Positions 27,940 through 36,084 of a stretch of DNA of 43,981 nucleotides are shown piece by piece. This DNA comes from Selenomonadaceae bacterium (lineage in GTDB: Bacteria > Bacillota > Negativicutes > Selenomonadales > Selenomonadaceae), in NCBI GenBank assembly GCA_017554235.1, contig JAFZIV010000044.1, forward strand, positions 1-43,981, read 5' to 3'. Position numbers and translations under genes: made by a program. The first letter of the stretch is position 1. Every line of letters begins with the position of its first letter. The notes under the pieces are model-generated. The model was given only the letters and a program-made list of their open reading frames with translations. It searched no databases and was not told the origin of the DNA.

Positions 27940-28684
27940 CAAACATCACATCCAAAAATAAAACGTAAAACGGCATAAGCAACGCCAACATCGCTGTACC
28001 AATCATAAGGTGCATTGGGACACCGATAACGAAAATATTCATCTGCGGCATTGTTCGCGCCAAAATTCCCATACCGACGTTAGTCATTAAGATTGAAAAT
28101 GTAACAGGCATTGCGATTTTCATACCTACCAGAAAAATTCCGTTGGTAAGATTTATCATAAAGTCAGCTATTGAAGGATTCCACGCTATCGAATTAAACG
28201 GAACTGCGCGGAAACTTTCAACCAACGCGGCTACAATCATATGATGACCGTTGACGGCGAGAAAATAAATTATCGTCAAGTTGTAAAGAAATGAACCGAT
28301 AAGCGGCGATTGTTCATGCGACGTAGGATCCATAACCTGCGCGATAGTGAAACCAACTTGCATGTCCATAATTTTACCTGACATTGTGATAGCCGCAAGT
28401 ATAATGTAGCCGACAAATCCGATTAACCAGCCGATAAAAAGTTCCTGTATGACGAGTGCCGTAAACATTATAACGGTTGCAGGTGTTTCAATCGTCATTT
28501 CATCGAGAAGTACGGGGAAAGTTAATATTGCCATTGCAAATGCCGTTGCCGCACGAATTTTTTCGGGGACAATTTGACTGCCGAAAAATGGTGATACAAA
28601 AAAAATTCCGCTGGTACGAGTCAGTACAAGCAGAAATGCCGCAATTTGTCCTTGAATTACGTCAAAAAAATCTATCTCCGTCAA
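27890..28684 (-). CDS. fliR: Flagellar export gate protein FliR
   Basis: 264-residue polytopic membrane protein that forms, with FliP and FliQ, the export channel of the flagellar type III system. It shows six or so hydrophobic helices, with typical features such as RTSGIFFVSPFFG near the N-terminus and the QVGFTIAQVMDPTSHEQSPL segment in the middle. The TTG start at 28684 follows GGAGA by eight bases. It overlaps the start of flhB, and a hairpin repeat fills the 63-bp gap to fliQ. Confidence 0.95.
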   Translation of the reverse strand: MTEIDFFDVIQGQIAAFLLVLTRTSGIFFVSPFFGSQIVPEKIRAATAFAMAILTFPVLLDEMTIETPATVIMFTALVIQELFIGWLIGFVGYIILAAITMSGKIMDMQVGFTIAQVMDPTSHEQSPLIGSFLYNLTIIYFLAVNGHHMIVAALVESFRAVPFNSIAWNPSIADFMINLTNGIFLVGMKIAMPVTFSILMTNVGMGILARTMPQMNIFVIGVPMHLMIGTAMLALLMPFYVLFLDVMFDDMYANISTAIKLIAP

Positions 28685-28699
28685 AATTATTTCTCCATT

Positions 28700-28740
28700 T
28701 TAGGGAACAGGGATTAAATTTTCTTGTCCCTCTTACCTAA
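28700..28740. repeat. Inverted-repeat hairpin in the fliQ-fliR spacer
   Basis: TTAGGGAACAGGGA (28700-28713) pairs with TCCCTCTTACCTAA (28727-28740), 12 of 14 positions. It shares the TTAGGGAA core with the spacer elements at 33101 and 36085. Being in the middle of an operon, it may protect or process mRNA rather than terminate it; there is no strong T-run. Confidence 0.65.
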
Positions 28741-28747
28741 CTAATCA

Positions 28748-29017
28748 TCAAGTTATACGCGCAGGTATGCTGGTAAAAATTCCCGAAAAAAATTCTACCA
28801 TTAAGCTAAGCATCCAAGGACCGAAAATTAATATTGCCACGAAGACCGCAATAATTTTCGGTATGAAGGCTAAAGTTTGTTCCTGAATTGAAGTTGTAGC
28901 TTGAAAGACGCTGACCATTAAGCCGACGGTTAAGCCTAAACCGAGCATTGGCGCGGACACTATCAGCACCACCATTAACGCTTCCTGCGCAAGTTGTATG
29001 ACTAAATCTCCCGACAT
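28748..29017 (-). CDS. fliQ: Flagellar export gate protein FliQ
   Basis: 89-residue protein with two membrane helices, the usual form of FliQ. It surrounds the FliP/FliR core of the export gate. The conserved N-terminal part, QLAQEALMVVLIVSAPMLG, and the QATTSIQEQTLAFIPK loop are clear. ATG 29017 follows GAGGAAT. It is separated from fliP by the inserted glycosyltransferase-like gene. Confidence 0.95.
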   Translation of the reverse strand: MSGDLVIQLAQEALMVVLIVSAPMLGLGLTVGLMVSVFQATTSIQEQTLAFIPKIIAVFVAILIFGPWMLSLMVEFFSGIFTSIPARIT

Positions 29018-29033
29018 TTTTATTCCTCATTTA

Positions 29034-29972
29034 TTAAGGACAACGAAATTTTTCACGGTGCGTCAAGAAATATTCCTTCATATCTTCATTTTGTGGATGA
29101 AATGATAAATGTCCAACAACAGTATTTTCTGAAATAATCATAGCCAAAGACTGTTTTACACAAAAATCGCAAATTTGCATTTCATCAATGCCGCCGCCTG
29201 AACCAACTGGAGGAGTAATCCAACCACCCATAACTGTCCATAAATTTCTATGAAAAAGTATCAAACCTATACTGAATTTAATGGGACAAGCTCTGTACTC
29301 CATTTTCCTAATTTGAAAAGCAACGTTCATCATGTCGATGGACGGAATAATATTTCCCTCGCCCCAAAAAAATTTGGCAACCTCAGGACTTTTTTCGAGC
29401 ATTCGTTCATGTTGCGCACCGTAAATAATTTTCTCAAAATTTTTCTCATAGTATTCGTCCAGTCCAAGTTTTTCCAAAATTCTTACGTGACCATAACCGT
29501 TAATTGGAATAAGCGGTGCAACGAATCCCACATTGTATCGTCCTTGAGTCTGACAATGATTAAAAGTTTGAAGTAACTTTTCAAAACAGTTTTGCGTTAC
29601 AAATATATCTTCGTCCATTTTGAAAATCATCTGCGCGTTTTCGTATAAAGGCATTATCAAATTTTGAACACCCGGTATACTGTTGCGCGCCGTGCTTAAG
29701 TACGACCAGCCATAATTTTTGGCAATATCATAAAGATTTTTATCGAACAATCCCGACGAAGTAATACAAACATCGAAGGCATTGGGGACAAATTTTTTGA
29801 CACGCGCAAAAACGTCTTCAAATAAGTACGGCTTATAACCTGCTAAAATATTTAAAAGAAACGGCGAATTTTTCCTTCGGTCTATGAATAAATTTTCACG
29901 TTCTTCGGGATTATCCGGTACGGAGGGGGGTAGTATGGTAGGATTCAAAACTTTTACTTTAGAAAAAGGCAT
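29034..29972 (-). CDS. Glycosyltransferase-like protein inserted between fliP and fliQ
   Basis: 312-residue soluble protein with features of a GT-A-fold glycosyltransferase: a DED-type metal/nucleotide-sugar motif in FKMDEDIFV (about residue 115), preceded by DVCITSSGLFDKNLYDIAKNYG, and a C-terminal GGGIDEMQICDFC region that could form the acceptor side. I do not recognise the exact family. The ATG at 29972 is chosen over GTG 29981 because AGGAG lies eight bases before it. It sits 11 bp after fliP and 16 bp before fliQ, in the same orientation, so it must be co-transcribed with the export-gate genes. A flagellin or export-linked sugar transferase is the obvious inference, but nothing in the sequence shows the acceptor. 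Confidence 0.65.
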   Translation of the reverse strand: MPFSKVKVLNPTILPPSVPDNPEERENLFIDRRKNSPFLLNILAGYKPYLFEDVFARVKKFVPNAFDVCITSSGLFDKNLYDIAKNYGWSYLSTARNSIPGVQNLIMPLYENAQMIFKMDEDIFVTQNCFEKLLQTFNHCQTQGRYNVGFVAPLIPINGYGHVRILEKLGLDEYYEKNFEKIIYGAQHERMLEKSPEVAKFFWGEGNIIPSIDMMNVAFQIRKMEYRACPIKFSIGLILFHRNLWTVMGGWITPPVGSGGGIDEMQICDFCVKQSLAMIISENTVVGHLSFHPQNEDMKEYFLTHREKFRCP

Positions 29973-29983
29973 ATATACCACTC

Positions 29984-30685
29984 CTATCTAAAACTTACGA
30001 TAATTGAATTGATTAGCAAATGCCAGCCGTCAATCATTACGAAGAGCAGAATTTTAAACGGCAGGGAAATCATAACCGGCGGCAACATCATCATACCCAT
30101 TGACATAAGCGTTGTTGCAACAATCATATCAATTACGATGAACGGAACGTAAATCATAAAGCCGATTTGAAATCCCGTTTTAAGTTCACTAATCATAAAC
30201 GCGGGGATTAATACGAAGGTTGAAACATCTTCTTGCGTCTCTGGTCTTTCAGCTTCAGACAAGTTGACGAATAATGCTAAATCTGCTTCGCGCGTCTGCC
30301 TGAACATAAATTCGCGTATAGGCGCAATCGTCTTTGTCAATGCTTCTTCCTGAGAAATTTGCCCGTTTAAATAAGGTTGAATGCCTTCTTCGTTGGCTTG
30401 ACTCCAATAAGGCGACATTATATAGAATGTCATAAACATTGCAAGTCCCAATACGACTTGGTTAGGCGGAACGTTTTGCGTTGACATTGCATTACGTAAA
30501 AAACCTATGACTACGACGATTCGCACAAATGAAGTTGTCATTATCAAAATGCCCGGTACAATCGTTAAAATCGTCAGCAACGCCATTACCTGCAACGTTG
30601 CCGAAATTTGCTCGGGATTTTCTGCCGTGCCGACTTGTACGCTGACGTTTGGGATTATCGGTGCCGCCTCCGCGCAGTTTGCCAA
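29984..30685 (-). CDS. fliP: Flagellar export gate protein FliP, signal peptide out of frame with a good start
   Basis: Core of the flagellar export channel. The mature protein is normal: LTILTIVPGILIMTTSFVRI, then NVPPNQVVLGLAMFMTFYIM, and the C-terminal MGMMMLPPVMISLPFK. In-frame start codons are absent upstream of TTG 30685, which would give a protein without a signal peptide. Yet upstream, in the same frame, 30742-30686 encodes a typical signal-peptide core (FSLCFLICAGIFLFLANCAEA). The natural start, GTG 30746 overlapping the fliO stop (GTGA), is in another frame; removing one A from the A6 tract at 30729-30734 would join the two. Either the gene is frame-variable, the start is unusual, or there is a base-calling error. 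Confidence 0.9.
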   Translation of the reverse strand: MANCAEAAPIIPNVSVQVGTAENPEQISATLQVMALLTILTIVPGILIMTTSFVRIVVVIGFLRNAMSTQNVPPNQVVLGLAMFMTFYIMSPYWSQANEEGIQPYLNGQISQEEALTKTIAPIREFMFRQTREADLALFVNLSEAERPETQEDVSTFVLIPAFMISELKTGFQIGFMIYVPFIVIDMIVATTLMSMGMMMLPPVMISLPFKILLFVMIDGWHLLINSIIVSFR

Positions 30686-30742
30686 AAATAAAAAAATTCC
30701 CGCGCAGATTAAAAAGCATAATGAGAAATTTTTTATCGCTAA

Positions 30743-31252
30743 TCACTTCTTTCTAAACGGCGGCTGAAGTTTTTGGACGAGTTCAGAAAATGTCCCAAAA
30801 TCTTTACTGAAAATATCTTCCGGCGCATTTTCTTGCAAAGTCTCAATCTCTTCGTTATCGGTAATTTCGCCAAGCAACGTGATATTGCTTTCAGTTACGC
30901 CCAATAAAAAGACTCTGCCGGCAATTTTAACTACGCAGACAGAGCGATTAGGTCCTAAAGGCAAATTTTCTAACACTCTGCCGCCGCCCGAAGACCGCGC
31001 CGCGTTAAAACGTCCGCCAATAAATTTTGCTGTGACATACGCCAATACCACAACTACCGCAAAAACGGCTACTAAGCTTAAAAGATATGCAAGCGTCGAC
31101 CACCACGACACTGAGGTAGGTTTTGGCACGTTTTCTGTTTCATAACCCGCCAAATACCCACCTTCAGTCGGGGCGGCATCACAGCCAAAATTTAGCGTCA
31201 CGCATAAGAGTGCAATTAGAATCGGCAGAAAAAATTTTATACTGCTATACAT
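30743..31252 (-). CDS. fliO: Flagellar biosynthesis protein FliO
   Basis: 169-residue membrane protein that assists assembly of the FliP ring. It has an N-terminal signal-like segment (FFLPILIALLCVTLNFG) and a single strong membrane helix at about 52-75 (LAYLLSLVAVFAVVVVLAYV). A cytoplasmic domain follows with the FliO pattern VLENLPLGPNRSVCVVKIAG and FLLGVTESNITLL. Its ATG shares one base with the cheY stop (TAATG). Confidence 0.9.
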   Translation of the reverse strand: MYSSIKFFLPILIALLCVTLNFGCDAAPTEGGYLAGYETENVPKPTSVSWWSTLAYLLSLVAVFAVVVVLAYVTAKFIGGRFNAARSSGGGRVLENLPLGPNRSVCVVKIAGRVFLLGVTESNITLLGEITDNEEIETLQENAPEDIFSKDFGTFSELVQKLQPPFRKK

Positions 31253-31614
31253 TACCCTATAGCTTTTTTTACTGCTTCAAGAACACGATCCGCTTGGAAG
31301 GGCTTAACGATAAAGTCACGCGCACCCGCCTGAATCGCTTCAATAACCATTGCCTGTTGACCCATTGCACTGCACATAACGATTTTCGCATTAGGATCAA
31401 TCTTGCGTATTGCCTTGACAGCGGAAATTCCGTCCATCTCCGGCATTGTAATATCCATTGTTGTTAAATCAGGGTGCAGGTCTTTATACTTTTCGACGGC
31501 TTTCATTCCGTTTTCAGCCTCGCCGACGACTTCGTATCCGTTTTTGGTTAAAATATCTTTTACCATCATTCTCATAAATGCCGCGTCGTCAACGACCAAC
31601 ACTCTTGCTGCCAT
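31252..31614 (-). CDS. cheY: Chemotaxis response regulator CheY
   Basis: 120-residue single-domain receiver that, when phosphorylated by CheA, binds the flagellar switch. The full active site is present: Asp9/Asp10 in VVDDAAFMR, phospho-acceptor Asp54 in MDITMPEMDG, Ser82 in MCSAMGQQ and Lys104 in IVKPF. It is the first gene after the promoter at 31682 and leads the export-gate operon. ATG 31614 follows GGGAGAG. Confidence 0.95.
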   Translation of the reverse strand: MAARVLVVDDAAFMRMMVKDILTKNGYEVVGEAENGMKAVEKYKDLHPDLTTMDITMPEMDGISAVKAIRKIDPNAKIVMCSAMGQQAMVIEAIQAGARDFIVKPFQADRVLEAVKKAIG

Positions 31615-31681
31615 AAAACATCTCTCCCATGAAATTTAAATTCATAAATCAAAAAATTTTCATCAAAGCAAAGACAAAGTG

Positions 31682-31710
31682 ATTATAACCTATATATTAA
31701 AAAACGGCAA
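31682..31710 (-). promoter_or_regulatory. Promoter of the cheY-fliO-fliP-GT-fliQ-fliR-flhB operon
   Basis: On the minus strand TTGCCG (31710-31705), exactly 17 bp, TATAAT (31687-31682). It lies between fliY and cheY, about 70 bp before the cheY ATG, so cheY and the downstream genes may be transcribed separately from the flbD-fliY group. Confidence 0.65.
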
Positions 31711-31745
31711 GATTTATTTTAAGTTCGATTTTTTTTAGTTAAACC

Positions 31746-33077
31746 TTAAGCCAACTTGGATGCGCGTTCAGCAGGTGACGCAATTTCAGTGATTCTGACA
31801 CCAAAATTTTCGTCGATAACTACAACTTCACCTTTTGCTAAATACTGCCCGTTTACCTGAATTTCAACAGGTTCACCCGCTAATTTATCCAACTCGACGA
31901 TTGAACCGTTTGTAAACTCCAAAATTTCCTTAATTGATTTTTTAGTTCTGCCGAGTTCAACCGTAATTTGCAACGGCACATCTAAGATTAAACCTATATT
32001 CGCCTCGTTGACTTGTACCGGCGTCGTAGACAGCGGCATAAACTGCGCGGGTGATACCGGCATATTCGTCACAACATTTGTCTGCCCATATTGCTGATAA
32101 GGCGGAGGTTGCGGCGGATATTGTTGAGGAGGGTAAGGCTGTTGCGGATAAGGTTGTTGAGGTGGATAGGGTTGTTGCGGATACGGTTGTTGTGGCGGAT
32201 AAGGCTGTTGCGGAGGATACTGTTGCTGTTGTGCATAAGGGTCTTGAGGAGGATACGGTTGTTGCGGAGGTGGAGGAGGCGCACTTTGTTGAGGAGGAGG
32301 CGGAGGAGCTGCTTCAGGTTGCGGCGCAGGTTCAGACGCTGACGGTTCATCAAAATCACCGCCCATTAAAGCACGTACCATTCCCTGCGCGACGTTCAAC
32401 GGCAAAATCTGCATAATTTCGCTGTCAATTAAGCCGTCAACTTCCATGCGGAAAGATATTCGCACAATCGGATCAGTATTTCTTACCAGCGCGTCAATCG
32501 CATCTTCTCTGCCGAAATCTACAAGATTAACAATCGGCGGCGAAATATCAATCTTTTTATTGAACATCGTTGACAGGCTTGTAGCAACCGCGCCCATCAT
32601 CTGGTTCATTGATTCGCCAACCGCGCTCATATGAATTTCGCTAAGATTCGGATCAGGGTTAGTGCCGTCACCGCCCATCATTAAATCTGCGATAATCGCC
32701 GCGTCACTCGCTTGAATCGCAAGGACATTGTTTCCTTCAATGCCTATGGTATAACCGACTTCGACGACTATGTATGGCATAGGATAACTTTCCTTGATAA
32801 TGCTCATCGTCGCTACGGATACAGAAGGCGTAGTAATCGAAACCTTATGATTTAAAAGCGTCGACAAAGTTGTAGCCGCACTGCCCATTGAAATATTTCC
32901 AATTTCGCCGAGCGCGTCTTTTTCTATGTCGGTTAAAATATTATCTAAGTCCACATCCTGCGGGGGACTTTCAGCAGGTGCACTATCCTCAACCGAATCT
33001 GCAGGAGGCTCATCATTGGCAGCCGCCGCATTGAAAAGCGCCTCAATTTCGGCTTGAGAAAGCATTTCATCACTCAT
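31746..33077 (-). CDS. fliY: Flagellar switch protein FliY (CheC-FliN fusion) with a Pro/Gln/Tyr-rich linker
   Basis: Switch-complex protein that also dephosphorylates CheY-P. The N-terminal LSQAEIEALF is the CheY-P-binding motif. The CheC-like domain (about 45-235) keeps both phosphatase centres, as DALGEIGNISMGSA and SAVGESMNQMMGA with the Glu and Asn pairs. A linker of about 90 residues rich in Pro, Gln and Tyr follows (repeating PYPPQQPYPQQ), then the C-terminal FliN domain (about 355-440; LDVPLQITVELG and VDENFGVRITEI-like end). Start ATG 33077 is used; the ribosome binding site is weak. Long low-complexity linkers are unusual for FliY. Confidence 0.92.
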   Translation of the reverse strand: MSDEMLSQAEIEALFNAAAANDEPPADSVEDSAPAESPPQDVDLDNILTDIEKDALGEIGNISMGSAATTLSTLLNHKVSITTPSVSVATMSIIKESYPMPYIVVEVGYTIGIEGNNVLAIQASDAAIIADLMMGGDGTNPDPNLSEIHMSAVGESMNQMMGAVATSLSTMFNKKIDISPPIVNLVDFGREDAIDALVRNTDPIVRISFRMEVDGLIDSEIMQILPLNVAQGMVRALMGGDFDEPSASEPAPQPEAAPPPPPQQSAPPPPPQQPYPPQDPYAQQQQYPPQQPYPPQQPYPQQPYPPQQPYPQQPYPPQQYPPQPPPYQQYGQTNVVTNMPVSPAQFMPLSTTPVQVNEANIGLILDVPLQITVELGRTKKSIKEILEFTNGSIVELDKLAGEPVEIQVNGQYLAKGEVVVIDENFGVRITEIASPAERASKLA

Positions 33078-33100
33078 CAAAATGCGCGGCTTAATAGGGT

Positions 33101-33163
33101 TTAGGGAATAGGGAATAGGGAAGAAATTTTGATAATCCCTAATTCCTAATTCCTAATGCCTAA
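33101..33163. repeat. Heptanucleotide repeat hairpin in the fliM-fliY spacer
   Basis: AGGGAAT repeated with a 7-bp period (33103-33123) faces CTAATTC repeated with the same period (33139-33159). The arms TAGGGAATAGGGA and TCCCTAATTCCTA can pair at 12 of 13 positions counting one G-T wobble. It is a mid-operon hairpin without a T-run. Confidence 0.7.
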
Positions 33164-33201
33164 ATTCCGCGCCGTCACTTCCTTCCGTCTAAAAATTTAT
33201 C

Positions 33202-34221
33202 CTAGTACTCCGCTTCTTCAACTTCTTCTTCCTCTTCTTCTTCCGTTGTCACAACACGTGTAATTTGTACCGCCATTCTTTTTCCGAAAGTACCGGGTCT
33301 GCAGTAAAATTTCGCGTTAGAGCCAACTTTGCAAGGTAAATCTTCTTTCACCTTCGTGTTAAGTTGCAGTACGTCGCCAAATCCTAAAGTCAAAAACTCT
33401 TTAATTGTAATTTGAACTTCACCGACTTCTACAACAAACGGAACTAAAGTATGACTCAACTTTTCACGAATCATTTCGGCGTGTCCGGAATTTTCATCTT
33501 TAGAAATGGAAGACGCTACCCAGAAAGTTGTCGTCAACTTCGACATAATCGGTTCAAGCACAAGGTACGGAATACAGATATTCATCATGCCTTCAATCTC
33601 GCCAATTTTCGCCTGTATCGTGACGATAACAACCATTTCACTCGGCGTGACAATCTGCGTAAACTGCGGATTGGATTCTGTTGTTTCTAAAAAAGGATTT
33701 ATCGTCGCAACATTCGCCCACGCCTCCTTGAAATTTACCATTGCGGCATTGATGAAACGTCGCATAACGGCATCTTCAATTTCAGTGAGTACTCGCGATT
33801 TTATGGAAGTAGTACCGTCGCCGCCGAAAACCCTGTCGATAAAAGCAAATGCAATGTCCGTACCGACTTCAAAAATTATGTTGCCTTTAAGCGGAGGCAC
33901 TCCCAACACGCTGATAACGCTGGGATTCGCCATTGATTGCACAAATTCTTGATAGGTAAGCTGTTCGACGGACGCCACTTCTACACTTACGATAGTACGC
34001 AGATGAGTGCTAAGATAAGTATTTAAAAGGCGCGTAAAACTTTCGTGTAACATATAAAGCGTTCGGATTTGATCTTTGGAAAATTTATCAGGGCGTTTAA
34101 AATCATACGTCTTAATTTTCCGCGTATCTTCCTGCTTCATCTCGTCGGTTGTAACTTCGCCGCTGGAAACCGCCGCAAGCAGTGCGTCTATTTCCTCTTG
34201 GGACATTACGTCGCCCGGCAT
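33202..34221 (-). CDS. fliM: Flagellar motor switch protein FliM
   Basis: 339-residue switch protein between the MS ring and the FliN/FliY ring. The N-terminal MSQEEIDALLAAV is the CheY-P-binding peptide. The middle CheC-like domain contains RPDKFSKDQIRTLYMLHESF, VEQLTYQEFVQSM and a GGDG turn. The C-terminal SPOA domain (about 245-325) reads VGEVQITIKEFLTLGFGD. The tail is a run of glutamates. ATG 34221 is used; ATG 34206, which starts directly at MSQEE, is an alternative. Confidence 0.95.
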   Translation of the reverse strand: MPGDVMSQEEIDALLAAVSSGEVTTDEMKQEDTRKIKTYDFKRPDKFSKDQIRTLYMLHESFTRLLNTYLSTHLRTIVSVEVASVEQLTYQEFVQSMANPSVISVLGVPPLKGNIIFEVGTDIAFAFIDRVFGGDGTTSIKSRVLTEIEDAVMRRFINAAMVNFKEAWANVATINPFLETTESNPQFTQIVTPSEMVVIVTIQAKIGEIEGMMNICIPYLVLEPIMSKLTTTFWVASSISKDENSGHAEMIREKLSHTLVPFVVEVGEVQITIKEFLTLGFGDVLQLNTKVKEDLPCKVGSNAKFYCRPGTFGKRMAVQITRVVTTEEEEEEEVEEAEY

Positions 34222-34261
34222 ATTCTCGCCTCACTTTTTTATTGCTAATAGCCTTGAAAGT

Positions 34262-34783
34262 TTACGTCAACATAAAGCTGGTAATATAAATATCGTAAAC
34301 TGCACCGTTACCCAGTTCAGCGTTGAGTGCTTCTTTGAGTTGCTTTTTCAAATCGGCTTGCTTTGCCGCGTCAAAATCTTCAATGGGAACTGAACGTAAA
34401 AATTGCGTTACAATGTCCATAACTTTGATTTCAGCTTCGGGGTTAAAAGTATGAGTCTCTTCATTGATGACAGATTTTTTACTGGGATTCATCTCAAGGA
34501 CAATGCCCGCCTTCAAATATTTTCCGGCACGCGGTCCGCCGACGTTCACCAAAATTCCTTCTTTAGGATCGCCAAGCTTAAGGAAAATTCCTGAATCGTG
34601 GGGTCTGCTGTCGTCGAATTCTTCTTCCTGCGCGGAAGATTCCATCATGTGTTTCATCATAAAGAATGAAATTCCAACTGCAAGCACAAGCCCGACTACT
34701 ACCAACACCAAGATTAAAATTATTGGTGACTTTTTCTTTGGCTCCTCTGCGCCGTCTTCAACTTCCTTTTCTTCATCAGCCAT
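34262..34783 (-). CDS. fliL: Flagellar basal body-associated protein FliL
   Basis: 173-residue single-pass membrane protein that surrounds the stator. A charged N-terminal tail precedes the helix LILVLVVVGLVLAVGISFFM (about 24-43). The periplasmic stomatin-like domain follows, with YLKAGIVLEM, DIVTQFLRS and DIYITSFMLT at the end, all typical. ATG 34783 follows GGAGGAAG. Confidence 0.93.
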   Translation of the reverse strand: MADEEKEVEDGAEEPKKKSPIILILVLVVVGLVLAVGISFFMMKHMMESSAQEEEFDDSRPHDSGIFLKLGDPKEGILVNVGGPRAGKYLKAGIVLEMNPSKKSVINEETHTFNPEAEIKVMDIVTQFLRSVPIEDFDAAKQADLKKQLKEALNAELGNGAVYDIYITSFMLT

Positions 34784-34801
34784 AAATTTTTCTTCCTCCG
34801 A

Positions 34802-34999
34802 TTACATTTTAAGTGCGCGGCGATACTTCATAACGCGACGGACAACTTCTTCTGCCGGCTCGTCTACAATGATTTTCTTTTCGTTCATTAACGTTATGAC
34901 TGTATCCGGCGTTTCTTCAATCGTCTGAATGACTTCAGCGTTAAGGATAAACTTCCCTTTTTTCTTAGAATCTGAATTAAACTTTGTGAGTTCAATCAC
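34802..34999 (-). CDS. flbD: FlbD/SwrD family flagellar protein
   Basis: Small (65 residues) protein of the FlbD/SwrD family, found in Firmicutes flagellar operons and linked in Bacillus to motor power for swarming. Visible family features: MIELTKFN start, FILNAEVIQTIEETPDTVITL and VDEPAEEVVRRVMKYRR. The GTG start at 34999 follows GGGAGGT by eight bases. It is the first gene of the flagellar block in this direction. Confidence 0.9.
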   Translation of the reverse strand: MIELTKFNSDSKKKGKFILNAEVIQTIEETPDTVITLMNEKKIIVDEPAEEVVRRVMKYRRALKM

Positions 35000-35141
35000 G
35001 CGGTAAACCTCCCAAAAAATATTTTTACAAAGCCCATAATAATTTCTTCAAGGTAGTTTTGATTTTCGCCGCGAAATTTTAAAATCCTTTTTATTTTCCC
35101 AATTATTATTGGTTACGTCAAGAAAAATTTTTCATTACGCA

Positions 35142-35990
35142 TTACCAAAAATTTATCCACGTGAAAAAACATATCGCAACGGATACAATCCCGTTTCTCA
35201 TAAAATATTCTTGTGTGATTTGTGAAAAATTCGTCGGGCTTACAATTTTATGTTGATAAATCAAAGTCAACGCCGCGATTAATACTCCCAAGAAATAAAA
35301 AATTCCTAAGCCTAAAGTTATTCCTACTGCCGCAAAACATATTACGCAGAGTACATGGAAAATTTTTGAGATTTTAAAAGCTTTTTTCGCGCCAAATTCA
35401 GTCGTCAATGAGTGAAGTCCATGCGCCTTATCAAATTTTTCATCCTGTGCGCCGTACAATGCGTCAAAGCCTGCCATCCATAAAATTACCGCCATACATA
35501 AAAAAATTATCGCCGGTGCAAAAACTTCTCCGCCTGCCGCTACCCAACCGCCTGCAGGTGCCATTGAAATTGCCACGCCTAAAAATACGTGACACCAGCC
35601 CGTAAATCTTTTTGTGAACGGGTAAATTATAAACGGAATTGCGGCGAGCGGCAAAAGTTTTAAACATATCGGCGGCAACTGCGCGACCGTTATAACCATT
35701 ATCAACAGACATAACAAAATAAACTTCATTGCTTCACCGCGCGAAATTTCGCCTTTGACCATTGCACGGTTTGCCATACGCGGTTGAAGTTTGTCAAATT
35801 TTAAATCAGCTAAGTTGTCGATTGCCAATGCCGCCGCTCGTCCGGAAGTCACAGCCATTGCTATTAAAAATAATGTCCATACTTCGACGCGCCCGCCCGT
35901 TGCCAAAATTGCGCCCATAAATGCAAACGGTAAATCGAAAATCGTATGTGACAACGCAATATTATTTATGTGAGCTTTTACGTTTACCAT
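35142..35990 (-). CDS. UbiA-family prenyltransferase, probably MqnP-like
   Basis: 282-residue membrane protein of the UbiA superfamily, which attaches a polyprenyl chain to an aromatic ring in quinone synthesis. The first Asp-rich motif is DNLADLKFDKLQPR (about 58-71) and the second is YGAQDEKFDKAHGLHSL (about 180-196); the second closely resembles the 4-hydroxybenzoate/futalosine-route enzymes. The first residue of motif 1, usually Asn, aligns here with Asp. About eight hydrophobic helices are visible. ATG 35990 follows GGCGGTGA. The futalosine menaquinone route is the likely setting but no other pathway gene is in the window. Confidence 0.85.
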   Translation of the reverse strand: MVNVKAHINNIALSHTIFDLPFAFMGAILATGGRVEVWTLFLIAMAVTSGRAAALAIDNLADLKFDKLQPRMANRAMVKGEISRGEAMKFILLCLLIMVITVAQLPPICLKLLPLAAIPFIIYPFTKRFTGWCHVFLGVAISMAPAGGWVAAGGEVFAPAIIFLCMAVILWMAGFDALYGAQDEKFDKAHGLHSLTTEFGAKKAFKISKIFHVLCVICFAAVGITLGLGIFYFLGVLIAALTLIYQHKIVSPTNFSQITQEYFMRNGIVSVAICFFTWINFW

Positions 35991-36084
35991 ATTTCACCGC
36001 CAAATTTATTTTCAAAGATTATATCACTGAAAGAAAATTTTTTAAAGCAACTTGTTTTCTTAAATTTTTCGCTTGGATATGATT

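Noticed and set aside
28741..29033. Possible extra copy of fliQ or frame-shifted fragment
   Set aside because: The second minus-strand frame there is an out-of-phase reading of the intact fliQ gene.
32051..32416. Long plus-strand frames opposite the fliY linker
   Set aside because: They arise from the repetitive Pro/Gln codons of the fliY linker read on the other strand.
33101..33163. Hairpin in the fliM-fliY gap considered as a terminator
   Set aside because: There is no T-run on either strand after the stem and the flanking genes form one operon, so it is listed as a repeat.
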